Source of the DNA: Paenibacillus dendrobii
GTDB lineage: Bacteria > Bacillota > Bacilli > Paenibacillales > Paenibacillaceae
Reading direction: 5' to 3'
DNA length: 64,000 nt
NCBI RefSeq assembly: GCF_009807035.1
Contig: NZ_WUBI01000005.1
Span: 111,525-175,524 of the forward strand
Positions 1 through 9,434 of this stretch are shown in pieces. The notes beneath the pieces were generated by a model that searched no databases, had not been told where the DNA came from, and saw nothing but the letters and a program-made list of their open reading frames with translations. The translations under genes and the position numbers were made by a program. The number at the start of each line of letters is the position of its first letter. The stretch's first letter is position 1.

Positions 1-716
1 TCCAGAAAATCCGGAAACATCCTAGCCGCTACCTCCCTGGAATCGAAGCCCTGGAACGTAAACGCCGGTCCGAAATGCTTGTAGTCCGCGACCATACCCG
101 CATCCCGCAGCAGGGCATCGCCCTTTTCGTCCGTTTGGGTGAGGACCCGATATGGAACGGAATCCGAAGTTACGTTGAAATCCCCCGTAAGCACGGCCGG
201 AACGCCAGCGGTCAAGCCCTTGATCCGCTCCAAGATCAGATGGGCGCTTTGCTCGACAGCCACTTGTCCAACATGATCGAAATGCGTATTGAAATGCAGG
301 AACGTTCGCCCGGTATATGTATCTTCAAATTCTGCCCAAGTCACCACACGGCGGCAGGCAGCATCCCAACCCATCGACGGCGATTCCGGCTGTTCCGACA
401 GCCAAAAGGTATTCTGACGCAGCGGTTTTAGCCTGTTTTTGCGGTAAAAAATGCAGGAGTACTCTCCTTCTTGTTTACCATCTTCCCTTCCCACGCCGAT
501 CCAGCCATACTCCGGCAAAAGCTGCTGCAGATCCTCCAATTGGTTATACAGCACCTCCTGCATCCCGACCAAATCCGGCCGATGAAAACGAATGACGCCC
601 GCGACCAGCTCTTTGCGGCTGCTCCATACGTTCTCACCCTCCATATCGTACGCATTCTTAATGTTATAGGACATGCAGCGCAGGTCGATTTCCACATTTC
701 GTTTCTCTGCTGACAT
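1..716 (-). CDS. Endonuclease/exonuclease/phosphatase family protein (C-terminus cut by window edge)
   Basis: The reading frame runs off the left edge of the window, so about 238 codons are visible and the end is missing. It starts at an ATG at 716 behind a GGAG-GAGAGG stretch. Visible motifs are those of the DNase I-like EEP fold: LRCMSYNIKNA near the start, VGMQEVLYNQL (metal-binding Glu) near residue 60, FNTHFDHVG near 155 and TGDFN near 190. EEP members cleave phosphodiester or phosphomonoester bonds in nucleic acids, inositol phosphates or lipids, and the sequence does not show which. No signal peptide is seen, so it is probably cytoplasmic. It is separated from rdgB by a terminator hairpin and is probably its own transcription unit. 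Confidence 0.85.
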   Translation of the reverse strand, partial: MSAEKRNVEIDLRCMSYNIKNAYDMEGENVWSSRKELVAGVIRFHRPDLVGMQEVLYNQLEDLQQLLPEYGWIGVGREDGKQEGEYSCIFYRKNRLKPLRQNTFWLSEQPESPSMGWDAACRRVVTWAEFEDTYTGRTFLHFNTHFDHVGQVAVEQSAHLILERIKGLTAGVPAVLTGDFNVTSDSVPYRVLTQTDEKGDALLRDAGMVADYKHFGPAFTFQGFDSREVAARMFPDFL

Positions 717-879
717 ACCTCTCACTCCATTCTGAACATAGATAATGAACTCCAATATGCCCCATCATACCAAAAAATTATAGAGCATATGAGGATTGAT
801 GCCAAAAAAGTTAGACAAAGCCGCTTCTCAAGGATGGCACGCATTAGGTTATTCCACACATAAGCTTAAAATAGAAACA

Positions 880-931
880 TGCAAAAGACCACAGCAAGTC
901 CGGTAAACCGGCGTTGCTGTGGTCTTTTGCA
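880..931 (-). terminator. Terminator hairpin after rdgB
   Basis: A stem of about 17 bp pairs TGCAAAAGACCACAGCAA with its exact complement around a short loop. It lies just downstream of the rdgB stop and most likely ends the gerM-rph-rdgB transcript. The T-run is built into the stem. Confidence 0.75.
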
Positions 932-944
932 TTGCGTGATTTGT

Positions 945-1580
945 TTACATCTCCGGCTGCTGTTGCAGCATGTTGATCAAGCTGCGCAGCGCAACGCCGC
1001 GATGGCTGATCGCCTGCTTTTCTTCCATCGAAAGCTCAGCCATCGTCTTCTCGTAATCCGGCAAGTAGAAGAGCGGATCATACCCAAAGCCGCCGCAGCC
1101 GGCCGGCTCGTCCGTGATCCATCCGTCCACGGCCCCGCTTGCTTCAATGTGAGTTCCCGTTGCCGGATCATACAGCACCAGCGAGCAGACAAAGCGAGCT
1201 GTGCTGAGAAGCGGCTGTGCCGTATCCTCGCCCAGTTTCTTGTCTTCCAGCATGTGCAGCAACTTCTCATTATTCTGCTGATCCGTCGCATGTTCGCCGG
1301 CAAATCGAGCAGAGTATACGCCAGGGCGGCCTTCCAGTTCATCCACGCATAGGCCTGAATCATCCGCCAAAACCGGCAGACCCAGCGCATCTCCAACCGT
1401 TTTGGCCTTCTTCAGCGCATTCTCGGCGAAAGTTACACCATCTTCCACAACCTCAGGCAATTCCGGATAATCGAACATGCTTTTCACCTGTTTGCCAAGC
1501 TGAGCAAAGGCATGCTCAAACTCCTTGACCTTGCCCGGGTTCCGGGTTGCCACAATAATAAGTTCACTATCCAAAATCAT
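945..1580 (-). CDS. rdgB: XTP/dITP pyrophosphatase (RdgB/HAM1 family)
   Basis: This 211-residue protein hydrolyses non-canonical purine nucleotides (ITP, dITP, XTP) to the monophosphate and pyrophosphate, keeping them out of DNA and RNA. Family signatures are visible: the N-terminal ATRNPGKVKEFEHAF substrate loop, LADDSGLCVDELEGRPGVYSAR in the middle (catalytic acidic residues), GFGYDPLFYLP and the SHRG motif near the C-terminus. Length fits the family (about 195-210). It starts two bases after the rph stop and is surely co-transcribed with rph. The gerM-rph-rdgB order is the same as in Bacillus subtilis, where the gene is ysnA. Confidence 0.96.
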   Translation of the reverse strand: MILDSELIIVATRNPGKVKEFEHAFAQLGKQVKSMFDYPELPEVVEDGVTFAENALKKAKTVGDALGLPVLADDSGLCVDELEGRPGVYSARFAGEHATDQQNNEKLLHMLEDKKLGEDTAQPLLSTARFVCSLVLYDPATGTHIEASGAVDGWITDEPAGCGGFGYDPLFYLPDYEKTMAELSMEEKQAISHRGVALRSLINMLQQQPEM

Positions 1581-1582
1581 GC

Positions 1583-2341
1583 CTAAGCCCCTCTTCCCGG
1601 TTGGCCTGAGGCAATCTTGAGAGCAATCGGTCCAAGCAGTTCCTTCTGTTTCTCAATCAGCTGCAGAATTCCCTTCTCGCCAAGCTCCAGAAGTTGATTC
1701 AATTCTTCACGGGTAAACGGGCTCTCCTCGCCAGTTCCCTGGAGCTCGACAAAAGCCCCGCCGCCTGTCATCACGAGGTTCATATCCACCTTCGCGCTGG
1801 AATCTTCCTCATAGTTCAAGTCAAGCATCGGCTCATCATTCACCACGCCTACACTTACAGATGCCAGATAATCCGTGATTGGAAATACCGGCAGCTTATG
1901 CTGCTGCGCAATTTTATTCACGGCAATGGCCAGCGCCACAAAGGAACCGGTAATCGAAGTTGTGCGTGTTCCGCCATCCGCCTGAATGACATCACAATCA
2001 AGCGTGATCGTGCGCTCGCCAAGTGCACGAAGATCAACAACGGAGCGCAGTGCTCTGCCGATCAGCCGCTGAATTTCCATCGTCCGGCCGCTGAGCTTGC
2101 CGCGTGCGCTTTCCCGCTGGTTGCGGGATTGCGTCGCTCGCGGCAGCATGGAATATTCCGCCGTCACCCAGCCTTTTCCTTGTCCCTTCAAGAATGGGGG
2201 AACCTTCTCATCCACCGTTGCCGTACAAAGCACCTTGGTATCTCCCATTTCTATGAACACGGAGCCCTCCGCATACTTGTTCACATTCACTGTCAAATTC
2301 ATCGGCCTGAGCTCGTTGCTGCTGCGTCCGTTAGATCTCAT
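1583..2341 (-). CDS. rph: Ribonuclease PH
   Basis: This 252-residue phosphorolytic 3'-5' exoribonuclease trims the 3' ends of tRNA precursors. The N-terminal stretch MRSNGRSSNELRP, the motif EYSMLPRATQSRNQRE (phosphate-binding arginines), GRTMEIQRLIGRALRS and DCDVIQADGGTRTTSITG are all characteristic and intact, so the enzyme should be active. Length is typical. The ATG at 2341 is preceded by a GGAGGCAGAAAAG ribosome binding site. It sits between gerM and rdgB on the same strand. Confidence 0.97.
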   Translation of the reverse strand: MRSNGRSSNELRPMNLTVNVNKYAEGSVFIEMGDTKVLCTATVDEKVPPFLKGQGKGWVTAEYSMLPRATQSRNQRESARGKLSGRTMEIQRLIGRALRSVVDLRALGERTITLDCDVIQADGGTRTTSITGSFVALAIAVNKIAQQHKLPVFPITDYLASVSVGVVNDEPMLDLNYEEDSSAKVDMNLVMTGGGAFVELQGTGEESPFTREELNQLLELGEKGILQLIEKQKELLGPIALKIASGQPGRGA

Positions 2342-2473
2342 CTTTTCTGCCTCCTACATTTACGCGTCCTGTTATGATAGATTGAACCATACTGGCGTAT
2401 TTTCGTTCATTCTATATGTTAGCAAATTTTATTTTATCAAAGTGTCGGCACAAAAGCATCCTTGAAAGACCGC

Positions 2474-3550
2474 TTATAACGGAATCGCGTTAATGAAGTC
2501 CGGTCTGGAAACCGGTTTGCTGTAATCCTGGTTGTCCGCACCGACGACTTTCGACTGGCCATTCATGTCAATTTTCACTTTCGCGTTGCCGGCATTTTCG
2601 GATATGGTCAGCACGACGGATTGAAGCAGTTCGGAAGGAATGGGTTCATCCTTGTCAAACATATCGTCCTTCAGCGCAACGGTGACCGTCCCATCCTTAG
2701 CTTTCTCTACGGACTGAACGGAAGTGCCGTCCGTCATTACCTGTTCAAGACCATCGTCCTGCTGCGGTCCCTGGATCAATTCATGCATCGCGGCTTTCAG
2801 TTTATCTTGTCCAGGCTGTACCAGTCTTGTTACCGGAACATAATAGGAATAGATTCCATCGGCTGAGAGTGTTGAAAAATAAACCGTGACCGGCGTCGAG
2901 TTCGTCAGGCTCACTCCGTCGCCTTTTTGCAGGTTGATGCCAAAGCTGCGGGTAAGCGGTTGATTCAGCGGCGTACCTCCGAGCGGCATTTCCGTCAATG
3001 CTTGGCCGTCAACAGAGAGCTGCACCTTCTGCACACCGGAGAATCCGGTTAACGTCCAGATGACGGATTCCAGTATTTTGCGCTCATCCGGCGCATTATA
3101 TTTGTTAAATGCACTGTTGAAATCCACTACCGCCACCTTCTGGTCCTTATCCACCGTTACGCTGTTAATCTCGGTTCCTTTAGGCAGCACACCCGAAAAA
3201 CCTTTTGGCACATACTTAGAATAAGTCCCGCCCGATACCATCGCCTGCAGCGCTTGTTTCATGTTGTCGGTATCTTTAGCCTCGGGAATTCCCAGTGAAA
3301 TAGGCGCGAGCAATCCTTTTTCATTCGCCAGAAATACGGTTGTCTTCGGACCGGTTTGCTCGGTTGGGGTTGCCGAGGCGGAGCCCCCGTCTGTCACATT
3401 TAGCATTTGCTGTTCAATCTCAGTCGGCGGCTTATCGATATCCATCGAAGATTGGGACCCGAACAAGCTGCAGCCGGACAGCATTACAGGAACAGCGAGC
3501 AATCCGGCAGCGGAAATGCCGCGAATTTTATTCATCTTAGTCATATGCAT
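2474..3550 (-). CDS. gerM: GerM-like sporulation/germination lipoprotein
   Basis: This is a 358-residue exported lipoprotein: an N-terminal hydrophobic stretch ends in a lipobox (VMLSGC, Cys near residue 27). The rest contains two copies of the GerM domain, roughly residues 70-205 and 220-340, recognisable from the repeated pattern TVFLANEKGLLAPISL / VTVYFSTLSADGIYSYYVPVTR and VVDFNSAF. In B. subtilis GerM acts in the engulfing mother cell and forespore envelope and affects germination and cortex formation. Gene order with rph and rdgB supports the name. The start could be the ATG at 3550 or one of two in-frame ATGs within six codons; AGGAGGAACC lies just upstream. Confidence 0.92.
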   Translation of the reverse strand: MHMTKMNKIRGISAAGLLAVPVMLSGCSLFGSQSSMDIDKPPTEIEQQMLNVTDGGSASATPTEQTGPKTTVFLANEKGLLAPISLGIPEAKDTDNMKQALQAMVSGGTYSKYVPKGFSGVLPKGTEINSVTVDKDQKVAVVDFNSAFNKYNAPDERKILESVIWTLTGFSGVQKVQLSVDGQALTEMPLGGTPLNQPLTRSFGINLQKGDGVSLTNSTPVTVYFSTLSADGIYSYYVPVTRLVQPGQDKLKAAMHELIQGPQQDDGLEQVMTDGTSVQSVEKAKDGTVTVALKDDMFDKDEPIPSELLQSVVLTISENAGNAKVKIDMNGQSKVVGADNQDYSKPVSRPDFINAIPL

Positions 3551-3730
3551 GGTTCCTCCTAATCATTTTGTACAGATTGTACTACCATGTATACGAGCCC
3601 TCTCTTCAAAAAATAACAGCCGGTCCCAATAAAAAAACATGAATTTGCCTGCTTCAAAGAAAAGATCCACGTGTAACGGAAGTTCAGGACCCAAATCCGC
3701 GCATTCGTAAACCTCGTATATCCTTTGAGT

Positions 3731-3780
3731 CTTTGGGTAAAACTGGACAAACGATATGTGAGGAACGTACAATCTTACTA
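3731..3780 (+). promoter_or_regulatory. Candidate sigma-A promoter for the PgpA-like gene
   Basis: TGGACA and TACAAT hexamers with an 18 bp spacer lie about 40 bases before the GGGGGGATAAG-ATG start of the plus-strand gene. The match is fair but the spacer is one longer than optimal, so this is a suggestion only. Confidence 0.4.
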
Positions 3781-3803
3781 CCATACGATAACGGGGGGAT
3801 AAG

Positions 3804-4370
3804 ATGAGTGACCCGAAGAACGAGAAGATTCCATATAGCCTGAACAGTCAAAAGGTAGCCACCGCAACCCGGGAATGGCTGCATAAAAGGGGCGTGAAGC
3901 TGGAGGAAATCGCGGAGCTTGTGATGCTGCTTCAGAAGAAATATTATCCTGATCTGACGATGGAAGAATGCTTGGATAACGTCAACAAGGTGCTCAGCAA
4001 ACGCGAGGTGCAAAATGCCGTGCTGACCGGTATTCAGCTTGATATACTCGCCGAGGAAGGAAAGCTGTTCTCACCGCTGCAGGAAATGCTTGAGAATGAT
4101 GAAGGCCTGTACGGCGTCGATGAGATTCTGGCCTTTTCCATCGTCAATGTGTATGGCAGCATCGGCTTTACCAACTACGGATACGTGGATAAGCTGAAAC
4201 CCGGCATTCTGGAACGTTTGAATGATAAGAGCACCGGAGAAACCCATACCTTCCTGGACGATATCGTCGGCGCTATCGCCGCGGCCGCCAGCAGCCGGAT
4301 CGCCCATCGGAAGCAAGCCGAACGTGAGCAGCAGCTCGAAGGCATCACATCGGAACTGCCGGAAGATTAA
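3804..4370 (+). CDS. Phosphatidylglycerophosphatase A-like protein (YutG family)
   Basis: This is a 188-residue soluble-looking protein. The C-terminal half has YGSIGFTNYGYVDKLKPG and LDDIVGAIAAAASSRIAHR, which I recognise as signatures of the YutG branch of the PgpA family. PgpA removes the phosphate from phosphatidylglycerophosphate to give phosphatidylglycerol. The YutG branch is shorter in hydrophobic segments than E. coli PgpA, and its substrate is less certain. It stands alone, divergent from gerM, with a strong terminator right after it. Confidence 0.8.
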   Translation: MSDPKNEKIPYSLNSQKVATATREWLHKRGVKLEEIAELVMLLQKKYYPDLTMEECLDNVNKVLSKREVQNAVLTGIQLDILAEEGKLFSPLQEMLENDEGLYGVDEILAFSIVNVYGSIGFTNYGYVDKLKPGILERLNDKSTGETHTFLDDIVGAIAAAASSRIAHRKQAEREQQLEGITSELPED

Positions 4371-4385
4371 TGAATATGCAGCAAG

Positions 4386-4420
4386 AAAGGGACAGTTCCA
4401 TTTGGAACTGTCCCTTTTGC
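4386..4420. terminator. Bidirectional terminator
   Basis: A 13-14 bp stem (AAAGGGACAGTTCC and complement) with a 4-base loop has T-rich flanks on both sides. It sits between the convergent PgpA-like gene and the MBL hydrolase gene and can serve both. Confidence 0.88.
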
Positions 4421-4436
4421 ATTTTAAATAACCGGC

Positions 4437-5420
4437 TCACTTCATCTTGTAACATATGATGTCATCTTTATTTCGAAATGAGGTAACCCGTCCACGGCGC
4501 TCCAGCTCCCGGGTATGCGCCAGTGTCTCGCACATCGCAAATCGCATTTGGTGAATGCCAAGCTTGCTGCTGAAAAGCGAGACACACAGCTTAAAGCCAG
4601 TAGCCGGTGCGGAATCTAGCATCTGCTCGATCTTAACGAGCCGCTCTTCATGATGAAGCAGGAGTGCCTCCAGCCGTTCCCCGAAGTGCTTGAAGGGATT
4701 ACGGTGCCCCGGATACGCGGTGCTGACCTCTAGATTCTTCAGCTTCAGCAGCCCCTTCAAAAAGGATTGCAGCGGCTCCGGGTCGCTTCCCGGCGTCAGG
4801 CTCACGTTCGGTGAAATCTGCGGCAGTACGGCATCACCGCACAGAATCTCGCCGCTCTCCTCATGGTAAAAGGATACGTGCCCCGGTGCATGCCCCGCCG
4901 TTTCTACAGGCATCCATTCACGACCGCCCATGACAAGGTGCTGTCCCATCGGAATAAATGAGACCTCCGGCGAAGGAGTAACCTGCGGCACAAAGCTGTT
5001 CATATGTACTTCGAGCTGATCTGTCCATTCAGCAGGCATCCCATGGCTGCGGAAAAGCTCAGGCAAATCCGAATTCATCGTAGAGTCAGGTCCCCACATC
5101 AACCGGGTTTCCTGATAAGAGCGCTCCGACATCCATACTTTGCAGCCGGACTGCTGCTGAATCCATCCCGAACAGCCCAGGTGATCCGGATGATGATGCG
5201 TCAGCACAATGTGTTTGACGTCGCTGATGGTCCTGCCGATTTCCGCAAATGCCCGGTTCCATTCTTCTTCATTCTCCGGCGTGTGCGGTCCGGGATCGAT
5301 AATCGTTAATCCCTCCGGTCCCTGCAGCACATAGCTGTTCACCCACCGGAGCGGGAAGGACATCGAAATTTTCACTTGAATGATTCCGTTGTGATGATCT
5401 GTTATTTCCGGCATGTTCAC
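4437..5420 (-). CDS. MBL-fold metallo-hydrolase
   Basis: This 327-residue protein carries the metallo-beta-lactamase fold motif HHHPDH at residues 75-80 (THHHPDHLG). Further zinc ligands are likely in ETAGHAPGHVSFYH (His, about 190), CGDAVLP (Asp) and YPGHRNP (His). This is the arrangement of glyoxalase II-like hydrolases with an additional C-terminal helical region of about 80 residues, as in several Bacillales YqjP/LACTB2-like hydrolases. The substrate cannot be told. The next gene upstream, a methyltransferase, is 17 bases away on the same strand, so the two are probably one operon. Confidence 0.88.
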   Translation of the reverse strand: MNMPEITDHHNGIIQVKISMSFPLRWVNSYVLQGPEGLTIIDPGPHTPENEEEWNRAFAEIGRTISDVKHIVLTHHHPDHLGCSGWIQQQSGCKVWMSERSYQETRLMWGPDSTMNSDLPELFRSHGMPAEWTDQLEVHMNSFVPQVTPSPEVSFIPMGQHLVMGGREWMPVETAGHAPGHVSFYHEESGEILCGDAVLPQISPNVSLTPGSDPEPLQSFLKGLLKLKNLEVSTAYPGHRNPFKHFGERLEALLLHHEERLVKIEQMLDSAPATGFKLCVSLFSSKLGIHQMRFAMCETLAHTRELERRGRVTSFRNKDDIICYKMK

Positions 5421-5436
5421 TTGTCTAACCCTCTTT

Positions 5437-6195
5437 TCACATCTCTTGCAGCTTGGGACGGTGCCCCACGAAAATCATCCGCTGGGACGATTGCTCCTGA
5501 TAGCTCTCGTCTTCATCATACCCGCCATAGACCTCATCGATGGCAAGCCCCGAATCCGTAAGCATCTGCCTCAGCTGCTTCAAAGTATATAGCTTTACCC
5601 GTTCATGGTAACAACGTTCCTTGCCCTCACCGTCCTGCGGCGTGATCGCGATATCCTTTTTCACAAAGTCCTCTTCAATCCTCCGCTCTTCGACGATCCG
5701 CTCGCCCCCGGCCGTACGCTCTGATTTCGGTACCAGATGGGCCCTGACATGGGGCGAGTTCATGAAGTCAATAATAAACCGGCCGCCGGGCTCTAGCATC
5801 CGGTAAATCTCTTTGAGCACCTTCATCTGCTCCCCGTCCTCCCGAAAATATCCGAAGGAAGTAAACAAATTAAGAACGGCATCGAAATGCCCTTCCAGCG
5901 GAAGCTCCCGCATATCGGCCTGATGCCACTCGACGCGCTGCCGGGTGTCCATCTTTTGCGCCTCGCGCAGCAGCACCCCCGACAAGTCCACACCGCTGAC
6001 ACGATAACCGGCATCAGCCAGCGCCAGCGAATGGCGGCCGGTGCCGCAGCATAAATCAAGGACGCGGGCGCCTGGGGGGAGATCCAGCCAGGAAATCATT
6101 TTCTTGACCTCGCGGACGGCTCCTTCCGCATCCCGGTGTTGATAAACAAGCAGATAATCTTCTCCAAAGCTTTTTTCGAACCAGTCTTTGATCAT
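5437..6195 (-). CDS. Class I SAM-dependent methyltransferase
   Basis: This 252-residue protein has the S-adenosylmethionine-binding glycine loop VLDLCCGTGRHSLAL (residues about 45-60), the acidic end of strand beta-2 (VSGVDLS) and a GGRFIIDFMN post-II/III motif. The methyl acceptor is unknown. It is about 17 bases upstream of the MBL hydrolase on the same strand and probably co-transcribed. A GGAGGACATC-ATG site supports the start at 6195. Confidence 0.9.
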   Translation of the reverse strand: MIKDWFEKSFGEDYLLVYQHRDAEGAVREVKKMISWLDLPPGARVLDLCCGTGRHSLALADAGYRVSGVDLSGVLLREAQKMDTRQRVEWHQADMRELPLEGHFDAVLNLFTSFGYFREDGEQMKVLKEIYRMLEPGGRFIIDFMNSPHVRAHLVPKSERTAGGERIVEERRIEEDFVKKDIAITPQDGEGKERCYHERVKLYTLKQLRQMLTDSGLAIDEVYGGYDEDESYQEQSSQRMIFVGHRPKLQEM

Positions 6196-6283
6196 GATGT
6201 CCTCCTGAGTATGGGTTCACCCTATAAATACAGTAAAATGCATCGGTATGAACCATATTCTACCCATCGGAGAGCAAAAGACT

Positions 6284-6817
6284 TCAATTCGCTGTATAAT
6301 CCTGAATCAGTATGGAATAGAGGTAGGAGTCAACAAATCCGCCTTTATTGGAACGCAGATGCTCCCGAAGGTGGCCTTCCTTCTGCATGCCGAGCTTCTG
6401 CATGACGCGCTCCGAGCCTGTATTTTCCGGACGGCAAGTTGCGTATATCCGATGTAATCCCAGCTGCGTAAAGCCCAGTTCCAACATGGCGAGCGCACTT
6501 TCATAAGCATAACCCCGGCCCCAATAATCCGGATGGTAGCAGTATCCGATCTCTCCGTTAGAGCCATTCACATGCAGACCAACGCCGCCGATCAATTCCC
6601 CGCCAGACTTTAGCGTGACCGCAAACTCATATCCTGTTCTCGGCTCTTCCCGCTGCATCGTAAGCATCATGGCAATATGAGCTTGGGTATCCTCAAGGGT
6701 ATTCGGCCCCCATAGCGTATACCGCGTTACGATTGGATCAGAAGCGTAACGATGCACGCTTTCCCGATCGTCATCACGATACTCGCGAATGATCAGTCTT
6801 TCCGTCTCCAAGACCAT
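6284..6817 (-). CDS. GNAT family N-acetyltransferase (RimJ/RimL-like)
   Basis: This 177-residue protein opens with LETERLIIREYRDDD, the usual start of RimJ/RimL-type acetyltransferases. It continues with GGVGLHVN, IGYCYHPDYWGRGYAYESA (acetyl-CoA pyrophosphate loop, Q/R-x-x-G-x-G/A type) and RIYATCRPENTGSERVMQKLGM, the conserved motif B region. It transfers an acetyl group from acetyl-CoA to an amine. Family members modify ribosomal protein N-termini or small molecules, and the target here is unknown. It stands between unrelated genes. Confidence 0.9.
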   Translation of the reverse strand: MVLETERLIIREYRDDDRESVHRYASDPIVTRYTLWGPNTLEDTQAHIAMMLTMQREEPRTGYEFAVTLKSGGELIGGVGLHVNGSNGEIGYCYHPDYWGRGYAYESALAMLELGFTQLGLHRIYATCRPENTGSERVMQKLGMQKEGHLREHLRSNKGGFVDSYLYSILIQDYTAN

Positions 6818-7033
6818 TTCAGCTCCCCCCTGCTTTCTGCAATGTATATGTTCTCAGCTTAATGCATCTGCCTGAGCTTGCCAAGGCGAAGACTTTGTTG
6901 GTGCGGGATCGGCAAACGTGTCCGCCCTGCAAACAACATGATGCCCGGGATGCTCGCCGCACCACGGATGCCCCAGCCGTGTACGCACGCCAAACGGCCT
7001 GCTCTTATGAGCAGACCATTGGGCGGATGATAT

Positions 7034-9106
7034 TTAAGGTTTCGATGGCAGCTTGTAGGCTTCTCGAATGAGCGAGAAATACGGATCAGCCAGCACCTGC
7101 TTATACTCTGGGCCGAGGGAATCGGAAATGGCCACCACATCTGTAGGGGTCATATTCCAAGCAAGCAGTCCCAAGGAGACGAACATCGGCGAATTGCCGT
7201 CCCATTTTGCTTTGGCATCCGCCAGAATCTTTTGAGCATCCTTCGCGCTGCCGACACCCTGAATGGTCGATACCGGCAGATTTCCTTTCACGATTTCAAC
7301 GCCGGAATGATCCTCCCAGCTCAAGAACAATCCATCCGAATGGAGATGTTCCTTATAAGCTTTTGCGACTGCATCGCTAAGGGGAACATTCTGGTTTGCA
7401 ACCCGGTTAAGCACGTAGGGTACCATCATTCCACTCTTCTTCATATACGAATAAGATTGCTTCAAAAAGGCCGGCAGCGTCTTTTCAGGCCAAGCATTCG
7501 GATAAAAATAACCCGCTCCCGACGGACCCGCGATCAACTGGTCATTCGGGGTTGCCGTGCTCTGGTAATAATTTAGCATGGTCGGAGCCGCGTCATAGAG
7601 GATCGGGCTGGACGTCCAGTTGATTGGCACCTTTCCCCGGTTGGGATCATCCCAAAGATTACGCATGCGGTGCTGGTTATATTGCAAATTGTCCCCTTCA
7701 CTGAAGGTATAGGTGACATAGATTTTATTTTCCAACTTTGGTGCTCGGGGCTTTTGTGCCGCAGGAGTAACTTTTGCATTCGTACCGGAAAATACAGTTA
7801 AATTGCTGAACCAGTCTGCGGCAAGGACGTATACGCTATGGTTCGAAGTGATTTCGACCCCGCTGAATTCGCCGTCAGTGTCGTTGCTGAACCATCCCAG
7901 GTAAGGCGTCCCGGGCTTCACGCCGGACAGGATTTTCTCGAACAGCGCCTTTTGCTCCGGTACATTGGAATCCAGCCAGAAAACCATCGCCTTGTTCGCT
8001 ACCGCGTAGTCGCGAAGATAACCATAGGGCTCCTTCTGTTCCGAGGAAGGCGGTTCTTCATTCCCTGCATACACTTTGAACTCGTTCCACATATCGACGG
8101 ATGCCGTTACATTCCGGGCCCCTTGCGGCACCTTGAATTTGTACACGAAATATCGTCCGTTATCCGCAAATCGGTGCCCTCCGCTACCGCCGGACAGCTG
8201 CGAATCTTGTGCATCGTATAAAAACGGCTTTTCGTCCTCCGTCCCGGGAATGAAGTGCGCGATCACCTGATCGTCCGCCTTCACGGTAACTTCGTGTACC
8301 GCCGCCCCCCATCCATCCTGCTGGAACGCATCTTCGAAACGGAGATACACCGCTTCCTGGCCCAAAAACGAGGATAAGTCCAAATCATAAGTTTTCCGGT
8401 TTTTCGCGTCGCGCTCCTCCGTCGTTTCTTCCGCGACCACCTTGAAGGATGCCGGAAGACCCGGAGGCAGCTTAACCGATGTATCCGGGCTGAGCCCGAT
8501 CAGCATCCGGTGCGTCGTCTGCTTCCAGAGGTTATCGTACTGCCAATTGTAAGCATCCATCCGATTCTTGAATTTCCCTCGGAGATCGTCAAGGACTTTA
8601 AAATGATACGGGGAAGCCGTCAATTGGGAGCTTAGCTCAGGACTGGCAACAACGGCGTTTTTTAACCCGGCGAGTGTTGTGGCGACATTAATGCTGTCCG
8701 GCACTTTAGGGTCATAAATAATGATGCCCTTCACCTCATGTTTGAATTTGTCCATGATCTCCCAGGAATCGTCATGCAACGTATAAGGGACTTTCAAATC
8801 ATTCAGCCATGTCTTCTTCCCTTCCTCTTGATTCTCCAAGAGGTAGATCCGCGGCTCCTTGCGGTTCACAATTCCCTGCAGTGTGGCCATGAGTATTTTG
8901 ATGTCTCCGGGTTCGTCGTAAACATCTGCGACTTCCAGTTTCTTGGCTTTTTCGAAGGATGGGAGCGCTTGCGATTCTGGCCAGTGAATATCGCCGGATG
9001 AAGAAGGCGAACCGGCCGCCTGCTCAGCGGATGCTCCCACAGACATGGACAATAGACAGATCAGAGTAAGACAAACCGTAGCGAATTTCCGAAACATGCA
9101 CAACAC
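7034..9106 (-). CDS. Secreted GxGYxYP-family protein (putative glycoside hydrolase-like)
   Basis: This large 690-residue exported protein has a signal peptide (hydrophobic residues about 8-25, cleavage near ASAEQ). The motif SGAGYFYPNAWP near residue 525 is the signature after which the GxGYxYP family was named. In other bacteria such proteins have an N-terminal GxGYxYP region and a TIM-barrel-like core and are thought to act on polysaccharides; no activity is established. A carbohydrate-binding-like insert is plausible at about residues 215-350 (beta-rich, YLRFEDAF, VTVKADDQV). It is a single gene with no recognisable partner nearby. Alternative in-frame starts exist within the first four codons. 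Confidence 0.8.
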   Translation of the reverse strand: MLCMFRKFATVCLTLICLLSMSVGASAEQAAGSPSSSGDIHWPESQALPSFEKAKKLEVADVYDEPGDIKILMATLQGIVNRKEPRIYLLENQEEGKKTWLNDLKVPYTLHDDSWEIMDKFKHEVKGIIIYDPKVPDSINVATTLAGLKNAVVASPELSSQLTASPYHFKVLDDLRGKFKNRMDAYNWQYDNLWKQTTHRMLIGLSPDTSVKLPPGLPASFKVVAEETTEERDAKNRKTYDLDLSSFLGQEAVYLRFEDAFQQDGWGAAVHEVTVKADDQVIAHFIPGTEDEKPFLYDAQDSQLSGGSGGHRFADNGRYFVYKFKVPQGARNVTASVDMWNEFKVYAGNEEPPSSEQKEPYGYLRDYAVANKAMVFWLDSNVPEQKALFEKILSGVKPGTPYLGWFSNDTDGEFSGVEITSNHSVYVLAADWFSNLTVFSGTNAKVTPAAQKPRAPKLENKIYVTYTFSEGDNLQYNQHRMRNLWDDPNRGKVPINWTSSPILYDAAPTMLNYYQSTATPNDQLIAGPSGAGYFYPNAWPEKTLPAFLKQSYSYMKKSGMMVPYVLNRVANQNVPLSDAVAKAYKEHLHSDGLFLSWEDHSGVEIVKGNLPVSTIQGVGSAKDAQKILADAKAKWDGNSPMFVSLGLLAWNMTPTDVVAISDSLGPEYKQVLADPYFSLIREAYKLPSKP

Positions 9107-9434
9107 ACCTCAACTTTTTTTCGAATGGGTACGTGCCTCATACAAATATGGCTTTGCTTAAAGTAGAAATCACCCCCATTAATACCATGTAATATATATT
9201 TAATATATCTAATATGATATTTAAAGTCCTTCGACAAAATCTGTTGGAAAAATAGTGCTCGGGAGGCATGCAGGTGGTCCAAAGGTGGCACAAGAGTTCG
9301 GATATTCGATTTCGTCATGAAACGGCTGCCTGCTTTTGCAGATTTTGTGGCTTATAAAATAAAAAAGCTGGAATCGGTTTGCATACCGACGCCAGCTTAT
9401 GGTTGATCCGTTCATTTGTTTTAGGGGACGAAAA
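9107..9434. other. Non-coding stretch between the GxGYxYP and MFS genes
   Basis: No convincing gene is seen in these 328 bases. The left part is AT-rich upstream DNA of the secreted protein and holds a weak minus-strand TTGTCG-N17-TATTAG promoter candidate around 9205-9235. The right part holds the terminator of the MFS gene. Confidence 0.6.
9357..9400 (-). terminator. Terminator after the MFS transporter gene
   Basis: An outer stem AAGCTGG/CCAGCTT encloses an inner TCGGT/ACCGA stem. On the minus strand it is followed by TTTTTTATTTT. Confidence 0.8.

Noticed and set aside
6859..7140. 93-codon minus-strand frame after the GxGYxYP gene
   Set aside because: It overlaps the real gene in a different frame and the rest has no coding features.
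9061..9318. 85-codon minus-strand frame upstream of the GxGYxYP gene
   Set aside because: AT-rich promoter region, no ribosome binding site, odd composition.
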